Counted from the first letter of the stretch, positions 1-11,265 are shown. The stretch is DNA of 58,176 nt from Hysterium pulicare CBS 123377 (GCA_000467715.1 AJFK01000424.1:1-58176), one strand, 5' to 3'. The notes: a model not told the origin generated them from the sequence alone. Program-made: numbers and translations.

Positions 1-1138
1 AAAACAATATCTTGATGGCGATGGCCAGACCGGCGTGCAGCGCGACGACGACGACGAGCAGGATCTTGGAGGTGCGCATGTCGGTTGCTGAGAGGATGGG
101 GTAGAGGTTTCGGAGGAGGAAGAAGGCGGAGGCGGCGAAGCCGAGGGCGACGAAGATGTAGTTGAGGACTTTGTTGCGGGCGGGTGGTCAGTCTGGTGGT
201 TCAGGGTTTGGGGGAAGGGGGGTTAGGGAAGGGGAGGGGGTTTGGGGAAAGAAGAGTTAGGAAGGGGAGGGGGGCTTACGAGAGAGAGGCGACCACGAGA
301 TCAGAGCTACGGGTATCCAGATCAGATTCGCGTAGCCGTATAGAGCCATGCATTCTAGTAGGTTTGCGGATTCGCTGCCGAACCATTTCAGGGTTGCCCA
401 GAGGCCGAGGGGGATGATGGATGTGTAGCCGTAGATTAGACCTGCGGCGCCTGTGTCGAGTTCGTTAGTATTTGTACAGATTTTGCCTTTCCATCCATCC
501 ACAAAGCCCTACACTCGCAGCTAAGAAAGTTGTAAAATCCGAAGGAGAAAGGACCTCACCACTCAACAACCTAAAATCATACGCAAAATGCTCCTCGCCC
601 CTCCGTCCAAGATACTGCCCCATCGTCCCCGTCAAAAACAATATCACGACCACGGTCGTGGCGATCCAGAACGGGCCATATAGATCCGGGTTCCCCTCCA
701 ACACGTCTAGAAAATTTGCGCGCGGGAAGATGGCGGCTGTGCAGCGGCGGAGCACTTCGTTGGTGTCGACGTCGAAGAATTGGCTGTAGAAGGAGAGGGA
801 CCAGAGGAAGCGCTTTGAGGAGGTCGAGGAGGAGGTGGCGGGGGGTGGGAGGAAGGGCGAATTGGTAGTGGTGGGTTTGGAGCGGGTTGTTGAGGGGGTT
901 TCGAAGTCTGTGGGGGGTTTGTTAGGGGTGTTCAAAGGGGGAGGGAGAGCAGGGTGAGGGGACTTACTGGAGGAGTGGAATTCGAGGTCTTCTTGGAGAT
1001 CGGTGTGGCCTAGATCACCCTGGAGAGCTTAGGTGTTAGCTTTCTGGAGGTGGAAGCTTGACTTGATGATGTGATGGGAGGGACGAGCCATACTTCTTGG
1101 TCTACGTCTACTACGACATCGTAGCCTCTGTTAGACAT
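1..1138 (-). CDS. Yip1-family Golgi/ER membrane protein (YIPF1/2, Yip5-like), 3' end beyond window
   Basis: Multi-spanning membrane protein of the Yip1 family, which works with Rab GTPases in ER-Golgi vesicle traffic. I infer five exons: 1094-1138, 968-1019, 560-907, 280-450 and 168 to before position 1. All introns have GT donors and AG acceptors and the reading frame continues across each. The N-terminus begins MSNRGYDVVVDVDQE and continues GDLGHTDLQEDLEFHSS. A proline/serine/threonine-rich linker follows, then the family hallmarks FFDVDT, NPDLYGPFWI, YDFRLLSG, AAGLIYGY, ESANLLECMALYGYANL and FFLLRNLYPILS. Five hydrophobic segments are expected and most are visible. The stop codon lies outside the window. 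The acceptor of exon 5 (ending AAAG at 169) is the least certain junction. Family assignment is firm; the exact orthologue (Yip5 type) is inferred from the DVDT...NPDLYGPFW pattern. Confidence 0.88.
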
Positions 1139-1975
1139 GGTGAGGTCGTAGGAGGGGAGTGGAATTCTTATGGGGAGCTCCTGCGGATAGGTTGCTGGTG
1201 AGCTTCGTCGCGATACGTATTCGGGAGGTTTCGCATGCTCCCTAGTGATTGGAGCTGCTGGAGGAATGTTTGTCCGGAGCACGCATCCTTCTGCTGTAGG
1301 GCTGAACTTTCCTCCCTTCAACACTCACTATTGTCAAGCATACTCTACTAAAAAGATCGCTATTGCATTATTTGATCTCACAGTTCTCAAATAGTTATTG
1401 CTAGAGTCGAAGCTGCTCGCAACGCACACAATGGAAAGAAGCTGTTTTCTGAGCCGTCGTCGATGCACAACCATCCCATCCTCTCGACACTTTTGCAGTT
1501 GATTCTACCCTACCAAGTTTTTTTTCTATATCTTGTGGTAGAGGATTTCACGATATCCTCACAGGGCGAACGCCCTTTCTGTAGTCTCGAGCTGAAGCTT
1601 CCTGCCACAGCCACTTGTTTCCACAAGCGAACGACTTGCGAAACATATTTTGTCCCTGAAACACCATGCTCTCAATCTTTAGAATGGCTGGTCTCGCTGG
1701 GGAATGCGGAATGCCTATCACCCTTGGCTCTATTGAAAATATCCGCAATGGGGTATTTGTCGTAGCCTCTCGCTTCCTCTGCTAATAAGGGGCCGATCTA
1801 GGCATTTGAAGCGCGTGTTGCTCCACATCACACTGGACGTGGCTCAGCTGCTGAAGATCTGGATCACCAGGTAAGAGCTGGCAACAGTTCTCGAAGTATA
1901 AGTACATCCTTTTGTCCTTTTAATCTTATCCGCTCTTCACGTCATTTCCAAACTCTTATTTACTTTCAGACTATA
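1139..1975. other. Intergenic, divergent promoter region
   Basis: Lies between the divergently transcribed Yip1-family gene and the nuclease gene. The open frames here (for example 1463-1765) show no recognisable domain and overlap on both strands. A TATA-like string, AGTATAAGTA, sits near 1895, about 80 bases before the nuclease start. A TTACTTTCAG string just before that start could be the 3' end of a leader intron. Confidence 0.5.
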
Positions 1976-3020
1976 ATGATGCGTGCGTCCAATGTTTTGT
2001 TGTGGCTTGGTGTCGTGCAAAATGTTTACGCCTGGGGTGAGCTCGGACACCGCACTGTAGGCTATCTCGCCGCGAGGTACCTCACCAGCGAGGCATCTCT
2101 AATGGTCAATACTCTCCTTGAAAATGCTCAAGGCTATGATATTTCAGATGGCGCGATTTGGCCGGATGCTGTTAGGCGAAGCCCTGGTTATAAGCACACT
2201 GCAGAATGGCACTTTATCGGTCCGTAGTTTCCACAATAGCCGCCTGAAGACGGACTCGTTTATACTGACACTGGGAAGATGCTAAGGATTACCCACCAAA
2301 TGCGTGTGGAGTCACCTATAAGCGTGACTGCAGGGACTCGGGATGCGTTGTTTCTGCCATTGCCAACATGGTTCGTCAACTAGTATATATTTTCGCCGAG
2401 ATTGTCGTTTAAGCTAACAAAACCACTCCAAGACCTCCCGAGTGAACGATGCAGACCTAGATGCTGTACAGCAAAAGGAAGCTCTTAAGTTCATCCTCCA
2501 TTTCCTTGGCGACATCCACCAGCCATTGCACACCGAATATCTCGACCGCGGCGGCAACGGCATCCAAGTCTGCTTCGATGGCCGCTGCACCAAGGCCCAA
2601 AACTTACACAGCGTGTGGGATAAGGAGATTCCGCATAAACTCCGCGGCCTTTCCTCCGACGAGAACAATACAGCCACCTTGAAAGCTGCAGCGGCGCGAT
2701 GGGCTGATGAGCTATATGCTTCGAACTCGGTACGGCATTTCAGGCGGACTGCGGAATGCACGGATATTGCTACCGCTGAAAAGTGTGCTCTTGCTTGGGC
2801 GACGGAGTCGAATGCTTGGATTTGCAAATACGTTTTGAAGCCTAGTGTAGACTGGATCAGAGACCATGACCTCGGAGGTCAATATTTCGAAGGTGCAGCG
2901 CCTATCGTGGATGATCAAGTTGGTAAAGCTGGACGGAGACTTGGAGCTTGGTTGAATGCGTTGGCAGCTGCAAGATTTTCCAGCGGGTTATTTGTCCAGG
3001 GAGAAAGGATGGAAATGTGA
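1976..3020 (+). CDS. Secreted S1/P1-type zinc nuclease
   Basis: Single-strand-specific nuclease of the S1/P1 family, a secreted trinuclear-zinc enzyme cleaving RNA and ssDNA to 5'-nucleotides. Exons 1976-2219, 2279-2370 and 2433-3020 give 307 residues, the usual family length. A signal peptide of about 19 residues ends in VYA, leaving Trp as the mature N-terminus; in this family that Trp is a zinc ligand. The other ligands are all visible: the His of GELGHR, the Asp of IWPD, the His of YKHTAEWH, the H and D of ILHFLGDIHQPLH and its later His, and the H and D of NLHSVWD. Cysteines in the middle (ACGVTYKRDCRDSGC) fit the family's disulphides. The first intron uses an imperfect donor, GTCCGT, but only this splice restores the expected WHFIDAKDYP. 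ATG codons at 1976 and 1979 are adjacent and either could start. Confidence 0.92.
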
Positions 3021-3629
3021 GACGGCGAGACTCAATGCGATGCCTCGACGGAGAACCTAGAGAATCTGGCATTATGAATGGATTTCTTGGACTGGCTGGC
3101 TGGCTTTCCTCAGGCTAAGTGAGGAAACCTGTAGAGATCATTGGGTAGAAATGACAGTGAGCGTATCAGCCTCAGCACTCCGGACATGGCTAGGAAGGCA
3201 ACTAATTATGGCAACTAGACAGCGAGTAAAGAAGTACGCACTACTTGAGCTCTCGCGCCAAAATCGTCGTCATATTCCCGAAGAGCGTTGAATTGTAGTG
3301 CTGATCCCCCATCTGGCAGCCTTCTGAGAAATAATGCTATAGCACATAACCCTGTCGCGATAGAGGAGGCGGTTGCGCCCTCGGCTACTTGTTCAATGAA
3401 GGGACAAAACTGCACTGCAGCAGAAAATCCCTCAATAGATAAGCAGCCACCCTGCACAGAGTATCCTGACACACCGAGCCAGTGCGAAGACCAGAGTTCA
3501 CAAGGCGTCAGGCTGGTTATAGGACACCACAACATCCGGCGACGCCACAAAAAAGTGGAAATGGCGGTCACAATTGACGGGCGCCTCATATGGAGAGCCC
3601 AACATTCTCGACGGACAAAACACCATACC
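3021..3629. other. Intergenic
   Basis: Between the nuclease stop and the start of the damaged ankyrin gene. An open frame runs through 3288-3743, but only its last part (from 3630) has family similarity; the upstream part looks like an untranslated leader. Nothing else recognised. Confidence 0.4.
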
Positions 3630-5113
3630 ATGGACCCTCTTTCAATCATTGGTGGTGTTATCGCAATTGCCCAAGCGATATATAGGATCCAAGGGGTACT
3701 TTCCAAGCGCAGTCTGCTCCCAATGAAGGACATGCGTTGCTGAATGAGCTCTCAGACCTTCAAGTCGTGCTGGACCATGTGGACCTCGCGTTGAAGGAAC
3801 CTGGCACTTCAAGTGGGAGCGGATCCATATATGAAGAGCAAGGATCCTGTACCAAGGTATGTATTCACGTCTCTTGCTCCAGTTGGTTTCATCCCTGCAT
3901 TATGGCACCTAGAATAAGACTGTCTCAAAGGGGAGCATTTCGTAATCATTTATCTGACTCATGGTCTAGATCTGCATCGGACTGGGCGTGGGAATTGAGT
4001 ATACATCGCGGAACTCCATCTCATATCCGCGCTATCATGCAAGAGTATTTCCCAGTTCAAGATCTTCACAGGTACGGCTTTACCGCTCTCCACAAAACCT
4101 GCCTCGGTCTCAGCGGTGCACACGCGTCACTAAATGCTGTCACTAAAGCTATCCGCTCGTCCCGCTCTTCGATCAACTCTGTCGATCTCAGTGGTCGTAC
4201 TGCTCTGCACTGGGTAGCCAGTAGAGGCGACGATGAACTCATCGAAGCACTTCTACGTTACGGTGCCGATGCCAACCTCGAAGATGTCGACTCATGGACT
4301 GCCCTACATATTGCGGTCCAAGCCGAATCCGCATCATCTGTAGAGGCACTAGTGCTTGGCGGCGCTGACACTGGTATCGCAAACAGATGGAAAGAGATCC
4401 CTCTGCATTTGTTATCGGGCAGTCCTGACTTAGATCGAATCGCCAAGGCCTTGTTGGATTGGAGTGACCCAGGAGAAATCGACTCTCTGAATATGTATGG
4501 GGAGACACCTCTTATCGTTGCCGCCCGCCGAGGTGACGTCCCCACTATGAAGATTCTCCTGACACGCAAGGCCAACCTAGAGGCGAGGTGTTCTCATGAC
4601 CGTACACCACTGGCCACAGCGATGTACTGGAATCAAGTTGCAGCGACGAAATTTCTGCTGGCGAAGGGGGCATGCCAAGATACTGTAGCCAAAGATAGTC
4701 GTCCTTTGCTTCATATAGTGGCAATGCGCGGCACTGTTGCGATGATGGAGTTACTTCGGGCTGAGGGATTCTGCGGGATAGACGTGCACGGTGTTGATTC
4801 TGAGGGAAATTCTGCACTCGAGAGATTGAGGGCGAGGTTTGAGAATGAGGACATGGTAGACGAGGCCCAAAGAAGCCTCATTGAAGCTTTTGGGGCGGTA
4901 ATGCTCCGCGTTCGTCCTGGATTAGTGGAGCCAGTCACTGAAGATGGCAGCAGCAGTGAAGATGATGATTTCGTGGACGCCGTAGAAAGACTTGGGATTG
5001 CTTCAGTTTCCCAGGTTGTTCCGGAGACTCAGCCTCAAGTACAGTATTCTGAAGGTAATTTAGTACTTAACTTGTCTTCGCAGACTGCGGTCTCCTCAAT
5101 CTTGATCCTGTGA
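3630..5113 (+). pseudogene. STAND-N/ankyrin-repeat protein gene, frameshifted and missing its middle
   Basis: The start MDPLSIIGGVIAIAQA is the hallmark of the fungal N-terminal domain found on many STAND/NLR-like and ankyrin proteins. That frame stops at 3743. The same domain continues one frame over (SAPNEGHALLNELSDLQVVL) from about 3707, which fits loss of one base near 3705-3708. The second frame then runs to 5113. From about 4030 it holds at least six ankyrin units, with motifs such as GFTALHKTCLGL, GRTALHWVASRGDDE, SWTALHIAVQ, GETPLIVAARRGDVPTM and DRTPLATAMYWNQ. Proteins of this type normally carry a few hundred residues between the N-domain and the repeats; here only about 80 remain. 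A candidate intron (3857-3969) would put the repeats out of frame. The ankyrin part could still be expressed from an internal start. A sequencing error at the frameshift cannot be excluded. Confidence 0.65.
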
Positions 5114-5672
5114 TTCTTAAACCAATGACTACTTTTCGGCCACTGCAAGCTGCTTGAGTGGCAAGCATTAACGCGTATGAGCAGATCCTATTAAGAGTTA
5201 CCCAGGAAACTCGCCGAGGTTTCCCAATCAAGCTTCTTTTCTTGCCCGGAATCCTTCCCGAGACAATCATTAAAACTTCTTGGCTGCAGCACAACATTGC
5301 AGCCTCTCTAAAGCCCTCTGAGACATGGTTGTACGAGCAATTAATGATCTCTCGATGCGACTTATTTCCCAGATTACTTCGCAGCTACTACTCTGTTCTC
5401 ATACATGTCTCCCCCCTAACGAGCCAATCTTCTCGTTTCATCTTATCGCATCAAGCTATCTTTAGCTATTCAAAATCTTTCGTTCCAAGTATACAATTTC
5501 ATCTTGGCTTCTGGGCCCAATTGCCTAAATACTAACGGTTTATACTTGAGAGACTTTCCATCTTCTAGCTTCTTACCTCGTGAACTTCCTAAGCTATCTC
5601 AAAACCATTCAACCCCACGGCATTCCCTCCTCCATCTCAGCCTACTTTATTCCTCCCTTCCCTAACCAAGAC
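5114..5672. other. Intergenic
   Basis: Separates the ankyrin gene from the small secreted protein gene. It is pyrimidine-rich towards its right end (5390-5672), as is common for fungal promoters and leaders. I see no supported gene in it. Confidence 0.4.
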
Positions 5673-6034
5673 ATGAAATCCTACCACATCCTCCTCCCTT
5701 TCTCCCTCCTCCTCTCCCTACCCCTCTCCCTCGCCCTCCCATCACAAGCCCTAAAATGCGCCTGTAAACCCGTCGTGTGTCCCATGGAACTCATCGCTGT
5801 AATTGACCCCCATCCCCCCGATACACACTCTTTTCGAAAGCCAAAGCAGCTGATAAGATATAGGAATGTAAATGCAGGAATGCCGCTGCGCAAACCTGTT
5901 ATGAGAAGAATGTTGCGCAGGGACTCGTTTGTCCTGCGCCTGTGCCGATGGTGAGTTGGAGGTGCGGATGGAGGGGAGAGTGGGTGCTGATGGTGGTGTA
6001 GATTTGTCGGACGTATAGTAGTGTTACCTTTTAG
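5673..6034 (+). CDS. Small secreted 8-cysteine protein (candidate effector), three exons
   Basis: Three exons, 5673-5798, 5864-5950 and 6002-6034, give 81 residues. Both introns have GT...AG ends and GCTGAT-like branch sites just before the acceptor, and both splices keep frame. The product starts with a strong signal peptide (MKSYHILLPFSLLLSLPLSL, cleaved about residue 22-26). The mature part has eight cysteines in the order CxC, C, CxC, C, C, C: CACKPVVC, ECKC, TCYEK, LVCPAP and a last ICR. The CACKPVVCPMELI...CxC...CY pattern resembles small cysteine-rich secreted proteins that I have seen in ascomycetes, but I cannot name the family. Without the second splice the protein would read on to a tail ending at 6000; with it the cysteine number becomes even, which is why I prefer it. 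No contiguous open frame covers the gene, so simple ORF calling would miss it. Confidence 0.68.
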
Positions 6035-6212
6035 GGGGTTGGTAGGCGGAGGGTGTGGAGAGGAGTCAAATATGTCTGGAGCGCTTAGAAGTTGCAAGTC
6101 ATGGAATCCGGGGGGAGCCGGGGTCGAAAAGATCAGATGAATGGAGACCGATGTTGGGTGGATTGTTGCGTTTCCTTCTGGTATACGAAATTCCCACTAA
6201 TTTCTGTTACTT

Positions 6213-8155
6213 TTATCTATGGCGCATATATTCCTTAAACTTCCGCGTCGGTATTTGGGCGGCGAACATCTCGTCTAACTCCTCTACTACGCGTCCTTTC
6301 GTCTCTGGGACCCGGAACCAGATCCAGATGGCGGAGAGGGCGGTTGTGAAGGCGAATATGAAGGCGATTTTGCCTTTTAGGTTTGCTTCGTCGGGACTGC
6401 GTGAGAGATGCATTAGCCATGGGCTCGATACACAGAGAAGAGCACAAGGGGTGTCATAATTTGTCGTTCTCGGAGGGCGGGTCTGCGCCTACTACCTGCT
6501 TTACTACCTGCCTACAGAGCCACTTTAAACTGTGCACAAAGCTTAAAAGCTAGTTGCCACCCTTGGGGTTATTCAGAAGGTATTATGTAGAATAGATACC
6601 TTCTGGACCTGTACAGCCAAGGGTTTTCGCAGTACGACGAATATTGACACCCGCTGTGGAGGAGGACATGAAGATACATACTTGAGTAAGTAGGGAATGA
6701 CGGTAGGTAACAGTATCATAAAGAGATTCTGTACCACTAGTCCCAACCCAACAGTTCTCGAACGAAGCCTGTCCGAGCTAATCTCCGCATATAAGGCCCA
6801 TGCCATTGGTCCTACGGCGAGGAAGTAGACGCAATTGAAGAAAATGATGCAGACGCTTTGGATCCAGATTCGGGCACTTCCACCGGGTACAACGTCCAGT
6901 ATCCCTACCAAGAGTAATAAGAATAGTAATCCGCAAGTGCCGGCCAAGAAGGATGGTCGCCGGCCAACGGAATTGATAAGGAACCAGGAGAAGATATTCC
7001 CAAAGATGCCTAGACCGCTCACGCCGAGACCAAGCGAGAAGGCATTCGAGTTGCTGAGACCTGCGAGCTCGAAGAAATATGTCGAGTATCCGATGATGAA
7101 TACGACGCCAGTGAGTTGAGTGGCTGCGAAAGAACCCATGGCGATTTCGGTCCTCCGGCGATCAGATCCGCGGAAGCAGTCAAGATAGGAAGGTCTCCTT
7201 CCCGCAGATTCTTGCTCGTGCTTAGTGGTTTCCAAGATCTGCGACATGGTAGATGGAATATCGGTATAGCCCAGCTTCGAAAGCGAGCGGGATGCTTCGT
7301 CGATACGGTGTTGACGAGCTAGCCAAACGGGTGATTCGGGACAGAAAGGGAGGCCGGCGAGGATGAGAATTGGAAGAATCCATTGGAGAGCGAAGGGGAG
7401 GCGGTAGGCGCGGCTAGTGCTGTCTGTACCACAGGCTTTGAGGATTCCATTCGCGATGAGTTCACCTATCCCCATGAACAAATTTACGCCAGAAGTACTG
7501 ATACCTCTTAATTCAAGCGGGCATACCTCCGCAGCATAGGAAGACGAGATCGTCAGGTAGGATCCTAAAGATACGCCGTTGAGTAGCTTTCCTAGTAAGA
7601 GGACTCCGTTGTGATTTGCGAAGACTTGGGCAAAGATGGCGGCACAGCTCCAGAGGCATGCTCCGCCTAAAGCATGTCGTCGTCCGTAACGGTCGGATAT
7701 GTCGCCCATGAATAGACATCCTACAAATCCGCCAATGGAAGAAGCGGTAATGAAGGCGATTTGCCATTTTGCTTGGAGGACCCATGCGCCGTTGTACTCG
7801 TAGCCAAAATCTTGTCGGAATTTGGGGGAAGAGAGAAGTCCCGCGCCGATCTGATGAAGTAATGAGTATTTAGACTTGATTGAGAGCTTTCGATATTTAC
7901 CAGCATATCATATCCCCACAATATCGCGCTCAATCCCACAAAGCTTGCCCACAGCAAGGTTGTCTTGTACTGCTTTACAGCCCTCCATGTATTCTGATTT
8001 CGCATGACCTGGGCGGTTCCCTTCTTTTCTGTTAGGGATCCAGTTAGTGAACCACTGCCTGTCCTGGATTCTTCATCTTTGGTAACATGAACGGCGATTG
8101 AGGGTGTTCTTTCTTGTTTGTCCGCTTTTAAAGGCTTGCTGTCGATGAGGCTCAT
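6213..8155 (-). CDS. MFS sugar transporter, alpha-glucoside permease type
   Basis: Plasma-membrane proton-coupled sugar transporter of the MFS sugar-porter family, closest in feel to maltose/alpha-glucoside permeases. Exons 7901-8155, 6682-7850 and 6213-6396 give 535 residues, the normal length. The start MSLIDSKPL is chosen because the more upstream in-frame ATG adds an atypical leader. Signature motifs: WGYDML then IGAGLLSS in TM1, DRYGRRHALG after TM2, PESPVWLARQH after TM6, GRRPSFL in the second half and PETKGRVVEELDEMF after TM12. The last intron (6397-6681) is 285 nt and contains a 205-bp inverted-repeat element; without it the intron would be about 80 nt, typical here. The splice into the last exon (LL then NPDEANLKGKIAF) restores the conserved final helix. 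Substrate is inferred only. Confidence 0.88.
6448..6652. mobile_element. MITE-like element, copy A, inside a sugar-transporter intron
   Basis: About 205 bp with terminal inverted repeats of roughly 20 bp: left end GGGGTGTCATAATTTGTCGT, right end (reverse complement) CGGGTGTCAATATTCGTCGT. It has no coding capacity. A second copy of nearly identical length lies at 16981-17186 in the opposite orientation. By eye the two are about 75% identical along their whole length, and most differences are transitions. No clear target-site duplication remains. The superfamily is not determined. Confidence 0.75.
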
Positions 8156-10292
8156 ATCGTATATATCTGGTTCGTTCAATCGTTTTTGATAGGTCGATGT
8201 CGTAATCAATAGTATCGTCAAGAAATATTCTTCACCCCCTATTCGGACACCAGACACACTACACACTCATATTCCCCACAGGATCCGCAGTACTATATAC
8301 CAGCCCACTCTGGTCGAAATGACGGGGCGGTCACCCGGGCAGGCGGAAGACCCAGACAAACTGTAGTTCATCCAAATCCAGACGAAACACACGTGGCTTT
8401 CCAGCGAAGAGCCCAATCAACATGAACGCGTTGGACCCAGATCTGGGATCTGCCGCTTGCGGCCTTCTCGAAGGGATTAGATTTCTCGGGGAGGGGTGGA
8501 TCTCCGCTTTAAATCGGTCCTTTTCAACGAATGATATCTTTGAGTACTTGCTTTCAGCTCCGAGGGGCCCACGTCTGTGAAACTCAGCTTGGACATCAAA
8601 AGGTCGTGCGATGTCAGCTCTGGTGTTGCAGCATGTTTGCCAAGGAGGCAAGTTTCTCGAAGGCGAAAATATTTTCTGGGCAGTTCGGTTTTTCTTGGCA
8701 TTTGTTAGTGCTCAGCTGAAACAAAGGCAAAGTTGCGCGGGTGATTGTCCAGAAAAGGGGAGTCCTGTCCGCATCCGGCGTCTGTAAAGCCCATCAAAAC
8801 GGCGATCGGTCGAGCGAATTGCTATTTTGAAAACAACGGGCATAGAAGTTGGCAAACAATCTGGATTCAGCATATGTGACACTGGCGGAATCTTGGCACT
8901 TTTTGAAAGTGGAGACAAAAGATAGGTAGGAAGCTTGCAGGTGGCCAACATCCAGAAATGATGGTAGAGCCAAAGACGAAACTTGGAGGGAAAGGGTTCG
9001 GGAAGCCAGACAGAATGATCATGTGACTACATCACGTGCAACTGGGTCCTACCCTACGTTCCCTGGGGAAGGAGGCATTACCTCCTTCTCTTGGTAGAGA
9101 GAGTGAACAAAGTGTATCCGAAAGCAAATAATTCTCCTGTTTTCCTTGAGGAGACAACGCGGTGGCATTGTGCTGTTGTACTGTCGAGCTGACGTGCTGT
9201 CGACGCAGGAATTCACATTTTCCCCGTTTACTTTCCCGATTGGGAGACATGCTAACCCCCGCATGGCCCAAGCTAGGTGTTCAGAATTCCTTGGTACCCC
9301 AAGTAAAATCTTTTTTCTATTATAACTCTACCACAACCTTATAATAAATTATAGAACTAATACTAGAGATATTTTATAGCTTAACTATCTTTATTTATAA
9401 GTTTTTAAAGTTTTAAATCTATTAAGAAGAAGAATAAACTAGCCTAAGAGTTTGGAAATAAGATAAAAAGTTCGCTGAGCTCGCTTATTTGGAGCTAGTA
9501 AAACTGAACACCTGGGCCATGCGGGGGCTAAACTCCTTACAGATTAGTGCGTTGCCGTTGAAATCGTCCGTCAAGCTGCCGAGCCGCAGAAATCAACACT
9601 TTTTTCCAACTACTTTCCTGGTTAGGCAATGCACCTTGATGAAGGTGTGGCATGTATTGTCACCAACAACGGAAACCAGTCCTTTTCTATTAGTCTTAGA
9701 AAGTGGTCGTCTTCCGCATCTTCCTACATTCTTGAATGGAACCTCCCTCCCAGCATCTGAGCTCTGGTCTCTGAAGTGTGCCGTAAAAATTGGACACATC
9801 ACATGAAAATCACCAACTTCAAACCCTTCGATATAGCCTCGCAGTTCTACCATCATCACATTCACAACACCTCATAGACACATGTTCATCACTTGGCTTT
9901 GATCAGTAATTTCTTGCTACTAACTCCTACGGCCCAGCCTGTTTCCGTTGAGTTGCGTCTAGATTTGATTGAACTACGGTCTGGGTGGTACTTCCACCTA
10001 AACGCTTTTACTAGCACGAAAACAGTTCAACACACATGTGACATAGTAGCATGCAGCGCCATATGCGGTAAAGTGAATCGTGGCTTGGTAGCAAAGGCAA
10101 AAGGAATAGATAAAGTATCAATTTCCTTGCAGTCTCATCATCTCAGGTGTTAAGCAGCCCCAAGCATTCTTTAAGTCGATCGTACATTCCATACAAAATT
10201 CCAACTGGACGCCTGACAACGTTCTCCCCGCTGTCAATTGCTCTTTTCAGAAGTATCGTCTCCACCAGCTATCGTCCCCCAAAACCACAAAC
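8156..10292. other. Intergenic, 2.1 kb, containing an AT-rich inverted-repeat element
   Basis: Between the divergent sugar transporter and GNAT genes. Open frames such as 8331-8651 (minus) and 9489-9806 (plus) show no recognisable domain, and several overlap one another. The only clear structure is the 274-bp element at 9255-9528, listed separately. Confidence 0.45.
9255..9528. mobile_element. AT-rich MITE-like element with TA target-site duplication
   Basis: The ends are inverted repeats. The left end reads CCCCCGCATGGCCCA, then AGCT, then AGGTGTTCAG. The right end in reverse complement reads CCCCCGCATGGCCCAGGTGTTCAG, so the copies differ mainly by a 4-nt insertion in the left arm. Both ends abut TA (9253-9254 and 9529-9530), the duplication expected of Tc1/mariner-type insertion. 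The interior (about 9300-9475) is very AT-rich and TpA-rich with no coding potential, as expected for a non-autonomous copy altered by repeat-induced C-to-T mutation. Superfamily assignment is inference from the TA flanks. Confidence 0.78.
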
Positions 10293-11265
10293 ATGCCCAT
10301 CCGGCGCGCTCAATTCTCCGACCATGCGGCAATGGCCTCAGTCTGTGGGGCCGCCTTCTTCAACGAAGACCTCTTCGGACGCGTGATGCATCCCCATCGA
10401 AACGACTATCCAGACGATGTGCAGCTCTTCTGGTATGCATATATCCGGAACCACTGGTTTGACTGGCGCAACCAGATCTTCGTAGTTACTACCGAAGACG
10501 AAAAGATAGACGGGAAGAAGAGGGAGAAGATAGAGAAGATAGTTGGGGTGGCGATATGGCAGCGACAGGGGGCGGGAGGGAAGCGGTTGGAGTTGAGTGC
10601 TGTGGATCCACGTGCGTTATTCTCTCTTTCATTTGTTGGCATGCAGGTGGTTCTCCAAGCGAGGCTGCTACTGTACCGTTGCTTTTTTATTCACTCTCTG
10701 CCTTCTGCGTCGTCCTGTCTTACGGTCTCAATGTTACAGGGAAAAGCGAAAGAAGGAGGAGTGTTAATTCCATGTCCATCTATCTAATCATTGAGCCGTC
10801 GATCCTTACTCTGACTTTCTCCCTTGTGCAGGTAACCTCGCTATCCCCCTCACCCGCCTCTCTAATCGCATCAACAACATCCTCTACCCAAACCGCGCCT
10901 CAGACCCCACAAAATCCGACATCTTTCTCCGTGGCATACCCTACTCCAAACACCACTGGTCTGGCGCTAGGGAGGACAACTGGTATCTAGACCTCCTGTG
11001 CGTGCATCCAGATGCCCAGGGCAAGGGCCTCGGGAGAGAGCTAGTGAGTTGGGGGATTCGGAAAGCGGACGAGGAGGGCGTGCACGCGAGTGTGATGAGC
11101 AGTGATGGGAACGAGGAGTTTTATTTCAAGTGTGGCTTTGAGGAGACTGTAGGATGGGCGACTGAGGGGGAGGGGAATCCGTTGAGGGGCGTCAAGGGTG
11201 GTGCGATCATGTTTCGGTATCCTAAAACCGGGAATGAGACTGTGAAGGCTGAGGCTGAGGCTTGA
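10293..11265 (+). CDS. GNAT-family N-acetyltransferase
   Basis: Acetyl-CoA-dependent acyltransferase of the GNAT fold; substrate unknown. Exons 10293-10611 and 10832-11265 give 250 residues. The 220-nt intron has donor GTGCGT and an acceptor after CCCTTGTGCAG, and splicing joins AVDP to RNLAIPLTRL in frame. The N-terminus MPIRRAQFSDHAAMASVC is the usual first strand and helix. Motif A is clear: LDLLCVHPDAQGKGLGREL, with Q-G-K-G-L-G forming the pyrophosphate-binding loop. Near the C-terminus, FYFKCGFEE matches the conserved final strand region (YxxxGF). Fungal proteins of this shape are often annotated only as GNAT-domain proteins, and nothing in the neighbours suggests a specific substrate. 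The extra 3' tail (about 15 residues) is charged. Confidence 0.85.
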
